Positions 23,357 through 32,564 of a DNA stretch of 64,000 nucleotides are shown piece after piece. The translations under genes and the position numbers were made by a program. The notes under the pieces were generated by a model, which was not told the origin of the DNA, ran no database searches, and saw only the letters and a program-made list of their open reading frames with translations. Positions within the stretch are counted from its first letter, which is position 1. Each line of letters opens with the position of its first letter. The stretch is from Polaromonas sp. (lineage in GTDB: Bacteria > Pseudomonadota > Gammaproteobacteria > Burkholderiales > Burkholderiaceae_C): assembly GCF_029945925.1 (NCBI RefSeq), contig NZ_JAQSDN010000001.1, forward strand, positions 20,937 through 84,936. The letters run 5' to 3'.

Positions 23357-24253
23357 TCAGGCCTTGGCGACTTCGTGGTTGGCCATCAACTCCAGAGCGC
23401 GCACCAGGGCCGAGTGGTCCAGGTCCTGCATGCCGTTGGCGCTGCAGACCTGCATCAGTTGCGCGGCACCGGCGGTTTGCGGCAGCGCCACGCCCAGCGT
23501 GCGCGCACCGCTAAGTGCCAGACCCAGGTCTTTCTGGTGCAGGCCGATGCGAAAGCCCGGGTTGAAAGTGCGTTTGATCATGCGTTCGCCGTGCACTTCC
23601 AGAATGCGTGACGAAGCAAAACCGCCCATCAGCGCCTGGCGCACCTTGGCCGGGTCGGCGCCGGCCTTGCTGGCAAACAGCAGGGCTTCGCCGACGGCGG
23701 CAATGTTGAGCGCGACGATGATCTGGTTGGCCACCTTGCAGGTCTGGCCGTCGCCATTGCCGCCGACCAGCGTGATGTTTTTGCCCATGAGCTCGAACAG
23801 CGGCTTGACGCGTTCAAACGCCGCGTCGGGCCCGCCGACCATGATGGTCAGGCTGGCGGCCTTGGCGCCGACTTCGCCGCCAGAGACCGGCGCGTCGAGG
23901 TAGTCAGCGCCCAAGGCGTTGATCTTCGCCGCGAACTCCTTGGTGTCCATGGGCGAGATGGAACTCATGTCGACGACCGTCTTGCCTTTTCCCTTGCTCT
24001 TCAGGCCGGCGGCCACGCCCTTGTCGCCGAACAGCACCTTCTGCACATCGGGCGTGTCGGGCAGCATCATGAAAATGATGTCGGCCTTCTCGGCGACTTC
24101 CTGCGCCGAGGCGCAAGCCACGGCCTGGTCGGTCAATAGCTCGGCGGGCACCTTGCTGCGGGTGGCCAGGAAGACCTCGTGACCGACCTTGATGAGGTGT
24201 GCGGCCATGGGTGCGCCCATGATGCCCAGACCGATAAAACCCAGCTTGCTCAT
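23357..24253 (-). CDS. garR: Tartronate semialdehyde reductase (2-hydroxy-3-oxopropionate reductase)
   Basis: The 298-residue beta-hydroxyacid dehydrogenase has the N-terminal nucleotide motif GFIGLGIMGAPMAAHL (5-20), the substrate motif DAPVSGGEVGA near 121-131 and the catalytic Lys in GQTCKVANQ near 170. Its helical C-terminal half ends in the usual HSALVRALE segment. It reduces tartronate semialdehyde to D-glycerate with NAD(P)H, the last step of galactarate/glucarate breakdown. The garL and garD genes upstream on the same strand support this over 3-hydroxyisobutyrate dehydrogenase. Confidence 0.9.
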   Translation of the reverse strand: MSKLGFIGLGIMGAPMAAHLIKVGHEVFLATRSKVPAELLTDQAVACASAQEVAEKADIIFMMLPDTPDVQKVLFGDKGVAAGLKSKGKGKTVVDMSSISPMDTKEFAAKINALGADYLDAPVSGGEVGAKAASLTIMVGGPDAAFERVKPLFELMGKNITLVGGNGDGQTCKVANQIIVALNIAAVGEALLFASKAGADPAKVRQALMGGFASSRILEVHGERMIKRTFNPGFRIGLHQKDLGLALSGARTLGVALPQTAGAAQLMQVCSANGMQDLDHSALVRALELMANHEVAKA

Positions 24254-24317
24254 TTCAAATACTCCAGTTGTTCGTTAAAAATAATCTGCGTATCCATGGC
24301 CACTCATGTGAAAAAGC

Positions 24318-24352
24318 GGGGCATGGATCCCGGATCGAGTCCGGGATGACAG
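24318..24352 (+). repeat. 34-bp hairpin repeat, copy B
   Basis: Same as 20461-20494 with one internal change (loop TCGAG in place of ACGAG). It lies between garR and garL, seven bases from the garL stop codon. Confidence 0.7.
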
Positions 24353-24358
24353 ACAAAA

Positions 24359-25141
24359 CTAGTCGGCGTACTTGTCGCGCAAAGCCTGCGTTGCCGAGCG
24401 GAACACACCCAGGTCGCTGCCAACGGCCACAAAGGTGGCGCCCATGGCCATGTAGCGGCGTGCATCGGCTTCCACCGGCGCGAGGATGCCGGTGGGTTTG
24501 CCGCAGGCTTTCGCATCGGCAAACACCGCGGAAATGGCGGCCTGCACCTCGGGGTGGCCGGCGTTGCCGAGGTGGCCCAGGCCGGCAGCCAGGTCGGAAG
24601 GCCCGACAAAAATGCAGTCCACGCCGTCGAGCGCCGCAATGTCGCGCGCTGCCGCCACGCCGGCGCGGCTTTCGATCTGCACCATCACGCAGATGTGTTC
24701 GTTGATCGACTTGAAGTAGTCGGGCACGGTGCCGTAGCGGTTGCTGCGCTGGGACACCGACACGCCGCGTATGCCCTGGGGCGGGTAACGCGTGGCGGAC
24801 ACCGCGCGCCTGGCCTCGTCCACACTTTCAACAAAAGGCACGAGGAAGTTGTAGAAGCCGGCGTCGAGCAGGCGCTTGATCTCGACCTCGTTGTTGGACG
24901 ACGGTCGCACCACGGGCGCGCTGGGGCTGTCTTTCAGCGCCATCAGTTGCGGGATGAAGGTGGCGACATCGTTGGGCGAGTGTTCGCCGTCAAGCAGTAT
25001 CCAGTCGAAGCCGGCCACGCCCAGCACCTCGGTGGTGATGGCACTGGACAGCGAGGACCAGCAGCCGATCAGCTTCTTGCCGGCCCGCAGATCGCGCTTG
25101 AAGCTGTTGGGAAAGGACTGATAGGGAATAACTTGTGTCAT
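24359..25141 (-). CDS. garL: 2-dehydro-3-deoxyglucarate aldolase
   Basis: The 260-residue class II HpcH/HpaI aldolase has [34 protein letters not shown] near residues 25-58, the metal ligand Glu in VQIESRAGV near 154 and Asp in [12 protein letters not shown] near 178-189. It splits 5-dehydro-4-deoxy-glucarate into pyruvate and tartronate semialdehyde, which GarR then reduces. Length and motifs match GarL. It lies between garD and garR on one strand. Confidence 0.92.
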   Translation of the reverse strand: MTQVIPYQSFPNSFKRDLRAGKKLIGCWSSLSSAITTEVLGVAGFDWILLDGEHSPNDVATFIPQLMALKDSPSAPVVRPSSNNEVEIKRLLDAGFYNFLVPFVESVDEARRAVSATRYPPQGIRGVSVSQRSNRYGTVPDYFKSINEHICVMVQIESRAGVAAARDIAALDGVDCIFVGPSDLAAGLGHLGNAGHPEVQAAISAVFADAKACGKPTGILAPVEADARRYMAMGATFVAVGSDLGVFRSATQALRDKYAD

Positions 25142-25195
25142 GAGGAGTTGGCTTTTGAATGAGTTGGGGTACGGGGCGGTACAGGGGTATGAGAA

Positions 25196-26788
25196 TCAGG
25201 TCACCGGCGCCGGGTTGAACAGCACCAGCGCGTTGTGCAGCTTCCAGTGTTCGGCCCAGGTTTTCTTGCGGCCGCTGGCGACGTCGAGCATCAGGTGAAA
25301 CAGCTCCCAGCCGACGTCTTCGATGCTGGCCTGCCCGTCGGCGATGCGGCCGGCGTTGATGTCCATCAGGTCGTGCCAGCGCCTGGCCAGATCACTGCGC
25401 GTGGCGACCTTGATCACCGGACACTCGGCCAGGCCGTAAGGCGTGCCGCGGCCGGTGGTGAACACATGCAGGTTCATGCCGGCGGCGAGCTGCAGCGTGC
25501 CGCAGATGAAGTCGCTGGCCGGAGTGGCCGCGTAGATCAAACCCTTTTGTTTGAGCTTTTCGCCGGGCGCCAGCACGCCGCTGATGGGCGCGCTGCCCGA
25601 CTTGACGATGGAGCCCATGGCCTTTTCGACAATGTTGGAGAGCCCGCCCTTCTTGTTGCCGGGCGTGGTGTTGGCACTGCGGTCCACCTGGCCTTTTTGC
25701 AGGTAGGCGTCGTACCAGGCCATCTCGCGGATCATCGCTTCGGCAACTTCCGGTGTGCTGGCGCGTGAGGTCAGCTGGTCTATGCCGTCGCGCACCTCGG
25801 TGGTTTCGGAAAACATCACCGTGGCACCGGCACGCACCAGCAGGTCGGTGCAAAAGCCTACTGCCGGATTCGCAGTGACGCCGGAAAACGCGTCGCTGCC
25901 GCCGCACTGCACACCGACCACCAGTTCGCTGGCGGGCACGGTCTCGCGGCGGCGCGTATTGAGCTTTTCCAGGTGCAGCAGCGCGGCCTGCATGATGGAA
26001 TCAATCATGGACATGAAGCCCACATGGTTCTCGGACTGCAGGCAGACCACGTCGAGCTGCGCTTCGGCGCTGAGACCGACGTCGGCGACACTGCGTTCAT
26101 CTACGATCTGTATCGTGCCGGGCGGCAGCAGACGCTCGGGCTGCAGCTTCTCGCAGCCCAGGCTCACCACCATCACCTCGCCGCCGAAGTTGGGATTCAG
26201 GCTGATGTTGCGCAGCGTACGTATCGGGATGATGGCGTCGGGTGCGTCGATGGCGACACCGCAGCCGTAGGTATGCTCCAGGCCCACCACGTCATCGACG
26301 TTGGGGAATTTCGGCAGCAGCTCGGCCTTGATGCGTTGGACCGCAAACTCGACCACGCCGGCCACACACTGCACCGTGGTGGTAATGGCCAGGATGTTGC
26401 GGGTGCCGACGGAGCCGTCGGCATTGCGGAAACCCTCGAAGGTGTAGCCTTCCAGCGGCGCCGGTGCCGGCGGCTTCACGGTAGCCATCGGCAGGCCTTC
26501 GAGCCCGCGCGCCGCCGGCATCTCAAGCAGGCGCTCGTGCACCCAGCTGCCGGCTGGAATGTCCTTGAGCGCAAAGCCGATGGACACCTTGTAACGCAGC
26601 ACTGCACTGCCCTGCGGCAGATCGACCAGCGCCACCTTGTGGCCTTGCGGCACCTTTTCACGCAACACCAGGCCGTCGGCAAAGGTGGCGCCCGGGCCCA
26701 GGCCGCCGTCGTTGGCGACGATGGCCACGTTGTCGTCCGCGTGCATGCGGATGTAGAGGGGCGCGCGGGCGGAAGCCATGTCGCTCAC
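25196..26788 (-). CDS. garD: Galactarate dehydratase
   Basis: The 530-residue UxaA-family dehydratase starts at GTG 26788, one base after the dctM stop; ATG 26779 is an alternative. An N-terminal SAF domain ([17 protein letters not shown]) precedes the large iron-dependent catalytic domain with [13 protein letters not shown] near 119-131, [10 protein letters not shown] near 172-181 and [12 protein letters not shown] near 296-307. It removes water from galactarate to give 5-dehydro-4-deoxy-glucarate. Its position directly after the TRAP permease and before garL fits a galactarate catabolic operon. Confidence 0.94.
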   Translation of the reverse strand: MSDMASARAPLYIRMHADDNVAIVANDGGLGPGATFADGLVLREKVPQGHKVALVDLPQGSAVLRYKVSIGFALKDIPAGSWVHERLLEMPAARGLEGLPMATVKPPAPAPLEGYTFEGFRNADGSVGTRNILAITTTVQCVAGVVEFAVQRIKAELLPKFPNVDDVVGLEHTYGCGVAIDAPDAIIPIRTLRNISLNPNFGGEVMVVSLGCEKLQPERLLPPGTIQIVDERSVADVGLSAEAQLDVVCLQSENHVGFMSMIDSIMQAALLHLEKLNTRRRETVPASELVVGVQCGGSDAFSGVTANPAVGFCTDLLVRAGATVMFSETTEVRDGIDQLTSRASTPEVAEAMIREMAWYDAYLQKGQVDRSANTTPGNKKGGLSNIVEKAMGSIVKSGSAPISGVLAPGEKLKQKGLIYAATPASDFICGTLQLAAGMNLHVFTTGRGTPYGLAECPVIKVATRSDLARRWHDLMDINAGRIADGQASIEDVGWELFHLMLDVASGRKKTWAEHWKLHNALVLFNPAPVT

Positions 26789-26789
26789 T

Positions 26790-28073
26790 TCAGACGCCCA
26801 CCAGGCGCGGCAGCCACAGCGACAGCGCAGGCACGTAGGTCACGATGCCCAGCACCACCACCAGCAGCGCAAAAAACGGCATCAGCGCACGCACGACTTT
26901 TTCGATGGGCAGCTTGCCCACGGCGCTGCCGACAAACAAAACGGTGCCCACCGGCGGCGTGATCAGGCCGATGCCGAGGTTGACGATCATGATCATGCCG
27001 AAATGGACCGGGTCCACGCCCACGGCCGTCACCACCGGCAGCAGGATGGGCGTGAGGATCAGGATCAGCGCCGCCATGTCCATCAGCGTGCCCAGCACCA
27101 GCAGCATGAAGTTGATCGCCAGCAGGATCAGGTAACGGTTGTCGGTCATCGAGGTCAGCAAGGCGGTGACCTTCAGCGGGATCTGCATCAGGGTCATGAT
27201 GTAGCCGAAGGCCGCCGCGAAGCCGATCAGGATCATCACGATGGACACGGTCTTGACCGTGCGGTGCAGCAGCCTGGGCAGGTCGTTCCACTTGTAGTCG
27301 CGGTAGATGAACATGGTCACAAAAAACGCCCAGAGCACCGCGATCGAGGCCGACTCGGTAGCCGTGAACACGCCCGAAAGAATGCCGCCCAGGATGATGA
27401 CCATGGTCATCAGGCCCCACAGGGCGTCGGCGCAGATGCGCAGCGCCTGCTTCAGCGGAATCGCATGCCCCTTGGGGAAATTGCGCTTGCGCGCGATGTA
27501 GAGGCAGTAAACCGCCAGCGTCAGGCCCAGCAGCAGGCCCGGCAACACGCCAGCCATGAACAGCGCGGCCACGGAGATGGAGCCGCCGGCAGCCATGGAA
27601 TAAATGACCGCGTTGTGGCTGGGCGGAATCAGCGTCGCCTGGATGGAGCCGCTGACCGTCAGCGCGGTCGAGAAGTCGCGCGGATACCCCTTCTTGACCA
27701 TCTCGGGAATCATCACCGAGCCGATGGACGCCGTGTCGGCGACCGACGAGCCGGAGATGGCCCCAAAAAAGGTGGACGCCAGGATGTTGACCAGCGACAG
27801 CCCGCCGCGCACAAACCCCACCAGCACGCTGGCAAAGGCCACCAGGCGGCGCGACATGCCGCCCTCGGCCATGATGGCGCCGGCCAGCACAAAAAACGGG
27901 ATGGCCAGTAGCGAGAACTTGTTGACGCCGCTGGCGATCTGGATCATGACCGCGTCCAGCGGCAGTTCTATCCACACCGCGCCGATCAGGGCCGCCAGGC
28001 CCAGCGAATAGGCGACCGGCATGCCGATCAGGATCAACACCATGAAACTTCCGAGCAAAACGAGCGCGTCCAT
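26790..28073 (-). CDS. dctM: TRAP transporter large permease (DctM type)
   Basis: The 427-residue, very hydrophobic protein has about 12 predicted membrane segments. Typical TRAP-M segments are [25 protein letters not shown] at the start, [22 protein letters not shown] near 105-126 and [18 protein letters not shown] near 365-382. It forms the sodium-coupled channel with DctQ, two bases upstream. The neighbouring genes indicate an aldarate or uronate as the substrate. Confidence 0.94.
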   Translation of the reverse strand: MDALVLLGSFMVLILIGMPVAYSLGLAALIGAVWIELPLDAVMIQIASGVNKFSLLAIPFFVLAGAIMAEGGMSRRLVAFASVLVGFVRGGLSLVNILASTFFGAISGSSVADTASIGSVMIPEMVKKGYPRDFSTALTVSGSIQATLIPPSHNAVIYSMAAGGSISVAALFMAGVLPGLLLGLTLAVYCLYIARKRNFPKGHAIPLKQALRICADALWGLMTMVIILGGILSGVFTATESASIAVLWAFFVTMFIYRDYKWNDLPRLLHRTVKTVSIVMILIGFAAAFGYIMTLMQIPLKVTALLTSMTDNRYLILLAINFMLLVLGTLMDMAALILILTPILLPVVTAVGVDPVHFGMIMIVNLGIGLITPPVGTVLFVGSAVGKLPIEKVVRALMPFFALLVVVLGIVTYVPALSLWLPRLVGV

Positions 28074-28075
28074 GA

Positions 28076-28606
28076 TCAGGCCTCCGCCGCAGCGTCATCC
28101 ACCTGGTGGTCAAAGCGCACCACGGCACGCCCGTGCTGGGCGCCGAGAAACAGTTTCTCGAGCACAAACACCAGCGTGCACAGGCCACCCAGCGGCAGCG
28201 GTGCGTAGGTCAGACCCACGGGAATCGACGGGATCGCCGCCAGGGACTGGCTCATGGTTTCCATCGACAGCTTGAAGCCCCAGACGATCATGAAGAGGCT
28301 GGCGATGATCATCAGCAGATCGACCACGATCGAAAAAACCTTCTGCAGCGGCGGCGGCAGGCGGTCGGTGACCATGCCGACGGCAATGTGGGCGCCAGCG
28401 CGGTAACCCGCTGCCGCGCCGATGAAGGTGAACACCACCATCAGCAAGATGGCAATCGGCTCGGGCCACTGCGCGCCATAACCGAGCACATAGCGGGCAA
28501 ACACGCCCACCGGAATGATGAGGCTCATGGCCACGATGGACAGGCCGGCGACCCAGATGCAGGCCAGGTACAGCCCGTCGATGGCGCGTTGAAGGGTGTA
28601 GATCAT
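28076..28606 (-). CDS. dctQ: TRAP transporter small permease (DctQ type)
   Basis: The 176-residue protein has four membrane segments (about 17-40, 48-68, 88-112 and 130-152), including the family motif VFARYVLGYGAQWPEPIAILLM near 34-55. It pairs with the large permease directly downstream. Confidence 0.9.
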   Translation of the reverse strand: MIYTLQRAIDGLYLACIWVAGLSIVAMSLIIPVGVFARYVLGYGAQWPEPIAILLMVVFTFIGAAAGYRAGAHIAVGMVTDRLPPPLQKVFSIVVDLLMIIASLFMIVWGFKLSMETMSQSLAAIPSIPVGLTYAPLPLGGLCTLVFVLEKLFLGAQHGRAVVRFDHQVDDAAAEA

Positions 28607-28624
28607 GTTTGTTGTCTCATGCCC

Positions 28625-28654
28625 GCAGGTCGGTCCTTGGGTGGACCGGCCTGC
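28625..28654 (-). promoter_or_regulatory. Stem-loop between dctP and dctQM
   Basis: Twelve-base arms (28625-28636 and 28643-28654) pair with one G-U wobble. In an operon transcribed from dctP towards garD, such a hairpin typically keeps dctP mRNA more abundant than the permease mRNA. Confidence 0.55.
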
Positions 28655-28747
28655 GCGCCTTGTTCATGACGCTGCCGCGGCAGCGCCGGGGGGATGCAGC
28701 ACACCGGCTCGCGCCGGCTACTGCCTCCTGCTTCGTCCTTCTGCTTT

Positions 28748-29731
28748 TTACTTGACGTCCGCGATACGCTTCATCAGGTCGGCGTATGGAGCGCCGTACT
28801 TGGCACGCACCGGTGCGGTGGCGTCAAAAAACAGCTTCTGGTCCACCTCGGTGAACTGCACGCCGGCGGCCTTGAGCTTGGCCGTGTAGTCAGCGACGCT
28901 CTTGTCCCACAGCGCGCGCTGCTCGAATTGCGCTTCGCGGCCGAACTTCTTGACCAGCGCCTGCTCGTCCTTGCTCAGCTTGTCCCAGGTCACCCTGGAC
29001 ATCACCAGCATTTCGGGAATGATCAGGTGGTTGGTCTGGGCGTAGTACTTGGTGCCGGTGGTGTAGTGGTTGGAGGTGAACAGGCTGGGCGGGTTGTTCT
29101 CGGCACCGTCGATGACACCGGTCTGCAGCGCGCTGAAGACCTCGCCATAGCCCATGGAAATGCCGTTGCCGCCCATGGCGTTCATGGTGTCGACAAACAG
29201 CGGGTTGCCCATCATGCGGACTTTCACGCCCTTGAGGTCGGCCGGGGTCTTGACCGGCTTCTTGGTGTACAGGTGGCGCGAGCCGCCGTCCATCCAAGCC
29301 AGCGCCACCATGCGTGTCGGACCGTTGGACACCTTGTCGAGGATTTCCTGGCCAATGGGGCCATCAATCACGGCGCGCATGTGGGCCTCGTTGCGGAACA
29401 CGAAGGGCATGTTGAAAACATTGACGTCCGGAACCACGGCCCCGACAGGGCCCAGCGATGTGCGCAGGATGTTGATGGCGCCGATCTGCGTCTGCTCGAT
29501 CATGGTTTTTTCGTCGCCCAGCACGCTGCCGGGGTACATCTGCATCTTGAACTTGCCCTTGGTGGCCGCTTCAAGCTTCTTGCCCAGGCTTTCAGTGGCG
29601 ACCACGGTCGGGTAGCCCGGCGGGTGCACGTCGGCGGCCTTGAGGATGGTTTGCGCCTGCGCGGCCAGCGGCAAGGCGAACGTGGCAGCGGCCAGTGCCG
29701 CCGAGGCGATGAGTTGTCTGCGGAAAGTCAT
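28748..29731 (-). CDS. dctP: TRAP transporter substrate-binding protein (DctP type)
   Basis: The 327-residue protein starts at ATG 29731 behind AAGGAGACAACC; the ORF start ten codons earlier lacks a site. The signal peptide ends near AQA-Q (about 26). The DctP fold shows the ligand-binding Arg in KGVKVRMMGNPLFVDTMNAMG near 148-168 and GEVFSALQTGVIDGAENNPPS near 178-198. It delivers the substrate to DctQM. Its place between the SMP-30 lactonase and the permeases suggests it binds galactarate, glucarate or a uronate. Confidence 0.92.
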   Translation of the reverse strand: MTFRRQLIASAALAAATFALPLAAQAQTILKAADVHPPGYPTVVATESLGKKLEAATKGKFKMQMYPGSVLGDEKTMIEQTQIGAINILRTSLGPVGAVVPDVNVFNMPFVFRNEAHMRAVIDGPIGQEILDKVSNGPTRMVALAWMDGGSRHLYTKKPVKTPADLKGVKVRMMGNPLFVDTMNAMGGNGISMGYGEVFSALQTGVIDGAENNPPSLFTSNHYTTGTKYYAQTNHLIIPEMLVMSRVTWDKLSKDEQALVKKFGREAQFEQRALWDKSVADYTAKLKAAGVQFTEVDQKLFFDATAPVRAKYGAPYADLMKRIADVK

Positions 29732-29757
29732 GGTTGTCTCCTTGTAGGAATGGTTAT

Positions 29758-30669
29758 TCATGAATGACGGAAGGGAACAGGGGAAAACAGCGGCTCGGCC
29801 AGGCCCCGCACACCGGGGCGCAGGGCGAACAGGCCACCGGCCAGCGGCTGGTCGGACAGGTCAACGCCGTGTGGGCGTATCGATGTGACGAACAGGGTGT
29901 CCATCCCGGCGCCGCCGAAGGCGCACATGGCGGGCTTCCTGACGGGCACGGCCAGCGAGCGGTCCAGCCTGCCTTCGGGCGTGAAGCGGTGGATCAGCCC
30001 GGCATCGTTGCCGCAGATCCAGTAGCAACCGTCTTCATCCACAGCGGCGCCGTCGGGCCGGCCCGGCAAGGGGTTCATGTCGACAAAGGGCCGGCGCCGC
30101 GAGGGGGTGCCCGTCGCGGTGTCGTAGTCGAAGGCCCAGATCATCTGCACCGAGGGATGGGAGTCCGAGAGGTACATGGTGCGGCCATCGGGACTGAAGG
30201 CCAGGCCGTTGGGCGTGATGAAGCCGCTCAGGCGCTCTTTCAGTCCGCTCTCTTTTTCATAGCTGTAGACGCAGCCAGTACGGGCGCCCAGCGACATATC
30301 GCGCATCATGGTGCCGGCCACAAAGCGACCCTGCCGGTCGCAGCGGCCGTCGTTGAAACGCATGCCGTCCTGTTCATGCCGGACCTCGGCCAGGCGTTTG
30401 GACTCAAGCCGGCCGTCCTCATGCAGGCGCAATTCGAACACCCCGGTTTCCAGGCCCGCCACCCAATGCGCGGCGGGGCCACAGGAGGCGATGCAGGCCA
30501 GCATTTCGGGCGCCAGCCAGGTCGTGACCTGGCTGGTCGCGGCCTGCCAGCGGCAGAGCTGGCGCGCCGGGATGTCCACCCAGTACAGCGCCTGTGCAGC
30601 CACGTGCCAGACCGGGCTCTCGCCGGTTGCATTGCGGCAGTCCACCAGGAGCTCGGCGCCGGTGTTCAT
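29758..30669 (-). CDS. SMP-30/gluconolactonase-family aldarolactonase
   Basis: The 303-residue protein starts at ATG 30669 (MNTGAELLVDCRNATGESPVWH); the longer ORF runs into udh. The six-bladed propeller of SMP-30 is recognisable by GESPVWH (metal-binding Glu, about 16-22), RFNDGRCDRQGRFVAGTM (near 103-120) and ITPNGLAFSPDGRTMYLSDS (near 150-169). It would open the galactaro- or glucaro-1,4-lactone made by uronate dehydrogenase. Udh lies four bases upstream. The specificity is inferred from this context. Confidence 0.88.
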   Translation of the reverse strand: MNTGAELLVDCRNATGESPVWHVAAQALYWVDIPARQLCRWQAATSQVTTWLAPEMLACIASCGPAAHWVAGLETGVFELRLHEDGRLESKRLAEVRHEQDGMRFNDGRCDRQGRFVAGTMMRDMSLGARTGCVYSYEKESGLKERLSGFITPNGLAFSPDGRTMYLSDSHPSVQMIWAFDYDTATGTPSRRRPFVDMNPLPGRPDGAAVDEDGCYWICGNDAGLIHRFTPEGRLDRSLAVPVRKPAMCAFGGAGMDTLFVTSIRPHGVDLSDQPLAGGLFALRPGVRGLAEPLFSPVPFRHS

Positions 30670-30673
30670 GGCA

Positions 30674-31483
30674 TCAATCGGCAAACGGGCCGGCTTTGAC
30701 AAATCCGCCGCCCTGAAACTGCACCGCCGGGTCGCTGAGGTCGGGCGCCGGGGTGCGGGCATAGACCGCCTCGCGGAAGATGTCCGAGCTGTCCTGCGGC
30801 GCATAACCGATGTGGCGGGCGCGGCTGTTGTCCCACCAGGTGACGGCGTTGTCGGACATGCCGAAGACAATGCTGTGCCCCAGCACCGGGGTGGTCAGGC
30901 AGGCGGTGATCAGGCGGTGCAGGTCGTCAAAACTCAGCCAGGTGGCCAGCATGCGCCGGTCTTTCGGCTCGGGAAAGGAGGAGCCAATGCGTACACAGGC
31001 GGTTTCAATGCCGTAGCGGTCAAAGTAAAAACGCGACAGGTTTTCGCCAAAAGCCTTGCTGACACCATAAAGGCCGTCCGGGCGGGCGGGCGCATCGGAA
31101 TGGATGGTTTCGCTCTGGCGGTAAAAACCGGTGACGTGGTTGGAACTGGCAAACACCACGCGTTTGACGCCGTGTTTGCGCGCCGCTTCATACAGGTTGT
31201 ACAGGCCCAGGATGTTGGCCTGCAGGATGGGACCAAACGGCCCTTCGACCGACACGCCGCCCAGGTGCACGATGGCCTGCACGCCCTGGACCATGGCGTC
31301 GACGGCCGCAGCGTCGGCCAGATCGGCCAGCACCACTTCTTCCCCCGCGCCGGCTGCGCCGAAGGCGACCCGGTCCGACAGGCGCAGCACGCTGCAGTTG
31401 GCTTTCAGGCGACCACGCAGGGCCTGGCCCAGGCCACCGGCGGCGCCGGTCAGCAGCAATTTTTCGTGAGCCCGGATGGTCAT
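30674..31483 (-). CDS. udh: Uronate dehydrogenase (NAD-dependent)
   Basis: The 269-residue short-chain dehydrogenase-like protein starts at ATG 31483; the longer ORF begins in the promoter. The Rossmann motif is LLTGAAGGLGQALR (10-23), with S113/S114 and the catalytic Y139-x-x-x-K143 (YGVSK). The C-terminal part matches uronate dehydrogenases (FREAVYARTPAPD). It oxidises D-galacturonate or D-glucuronate at C1 to the aldarolactone. It is the first gene of a minus-strand operon that runs on through the lactonase, TRAP transporter and gar genes. Confidence 0.9.
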   Translation of the reverse strand: MTIRAHEKLLLTGAAGGLGQALRGRLKANCSVLRLSDRVAFGAAGAGEEVVLADLADAAAVDAMVQGVQAIVHLGGVSVEGPFGPILQANILGLYNLYEAARKHGVKRVVFASSNHVTGFYRQSETIHSDAPARPDGLYGVSKAFGENLSRFYFDRYGIETACVRIGSSFPEPKDRRMLATWLSFDDLHRLITACLTTPVLGHSIVFGMSDNAVTWWDNSRARHIGYAPQDSSDIFREAVYARTPAPDLSDPAVQFQGGGFVKAGPFAD

Positions 31484-31578
31484 GCTTGTCTCTGGTTGAA
31501 AATAGGAGGGTGGCAAACGCTGGACTTTTGCATCAGGTTTGCTAAAGTAGCTTCTATTCAATAAGATATCAGTTATAC

Positions 31579-31592
31579 GTTGTCTGATGACT
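31579..31592. promoter_or_regulatory. Putative operator of the FadR-type regulator, site 1
   Basis: GTTGTCTGATGACT lies in the 188-base divergent region between udh and the regulator gene. A 12-of-14 match occurs at 32513-32526 before gudD. Shared sites at the promoters of the two halves of one pathway fit a local FadR-type repressor. Confidence 0.55.
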
Positions 31593-31671
31593 AAGAATTT
31601 TTAATGAGGCAGCATCCCCTGTCAAGTGTTTTCTGATCCGCTCAAGGCAAACCCCTACCCGAGCAAACCCG

Positions 31672-32445
31672 ATGGAATCGAACGTAACGGCCACCCCTCT
31701 TGACGACGCACCACGTGTGCGCCGCCCTCGCGGCCTGGTCACCGAAATTGTTGAAAGCCTGGCCGCCAGCATCCGCGCGGGGCAGCTCCAGCCCGGCGAC
31801 AAGCTGCCCACCGAGGCCGAAATCATGGCCCGTTTCGACGTGAGCCGGACGGTGGTGCGCGAGTCGATTTCCAAACTGCAGGCCTCCGGTCTGGTGGAGA
31901 CGCGCCACGGCATCGGCACCTTTGTGATAGAGAACCGCGACGCCGGCAACTTCAGGATTGCGGCAGCGGACTTTGCCACGGTGGCCGATGTCATTTCGGT
32001 GCTGGAGTTGCGCATCAGCCTGGAAACCGAGGCCGCCGGCCTCGCTGCCCAAAGGAGAAGCACGGAAAACCTCGAAGCCATGGCCACGGCCCTGCGGGCT
32101 TTTCAGGACTCGATCCACGCGGACTCCGATGCCGTCCCGCCAGACTTCCAGTTTCACATGGAGGTGGCCCGCGCCACCGGCAACCGTCACTTTGCGGACC
32201 TCATGACCTACCTGGGCACCATGATCATTCCACGCACCCGCGTGAACACGCCACAGAGCGCGCCCGAAGGCCGCTTGAGTTATTTGCAGCGCGTCAACGG
32301 GGAGCATGAAAACATCTACAACGCCATTCGCAGCCAGGATGCCGAAGCCGCCCGGGCGGCCATGCGCACCCACCTTTCCAACAGCCGGGAGCGGCTGCGC
32401 AAGGGCCAGGCCGGCGAGCCAACAAGCCCTTCCGCGGCGAGCTGA
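31672..32445 (+). CDS. FadR-type GntR-family transcriptional regulator
   Basis: The 257-residue protein has an N-terminal winged helix (LVTEIVESLAASIRAGQLQPGDKLPTEAEIMARFDVSRTVVRESISKLQASGLVETRHGIGTFV, about 22-85) and a C-terminal all-alpha FCD domain. The FCD metal/ligand residues include the Asp and His of DFQFHMEVARATGN near 160-173 and the later His of GEHENIYNAI. FCD regulators commonly sense sugar acids. It is divergent from udh and 119 bases before gudD, so it is the probable repressor of both operons, with an aldarate or pathway intermediate as inducer. Confidence 0.9.
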   Translation: MESNVTATPLDDAPRVRRPRGLVTEIVESLAASIRAGQLQPGDKLPTEAEIMARFDVSRTVVRESISKLQASGLVETRHGIGTFVIENRDAGNFRIAAADFATVADVISVLELRISLETEAAGLAAQRRSTENLEAMATALRAFQDSIHADSDAVPPDFQFHMEVARATGNRHFADLMTYLGTMIIPRTRVNTPQSAPEGRLSYLQRVNGEHENIYNAIRSQDAEAARAAMRTHLSNSRERLRKGQAGEPTSPSAAS

Positions 32446-32512
32446 CCTGCGCTGAGCTGACACGCCAGCAGGGCCGAATCAGGGAATTCCCCAAGGGAAT
32501 AAAACCCTTCAT

Positions 32513-32526
32513 GTTGTACGATGACT
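32513..32526. promoter_or_regulatory. Putative operator of the FadR-type regulator, site 2
   Basis: GTTGTACGATGACT lies 38 bases before the gudD start and differs from site 1 only at two central bases. Confidence 0.5.
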
Positions 32527-32564
32527 GATCTTTAAACCGGTTCGTTGTCTTACTTCCTGCCTTT

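Noticed and set aside
26778..27911. Plus-strand His/Gln-rich ORF opposite dctM
   Set aside because: The unusual composition is the complement of hydrophobic membrane-helix codons in dctM.
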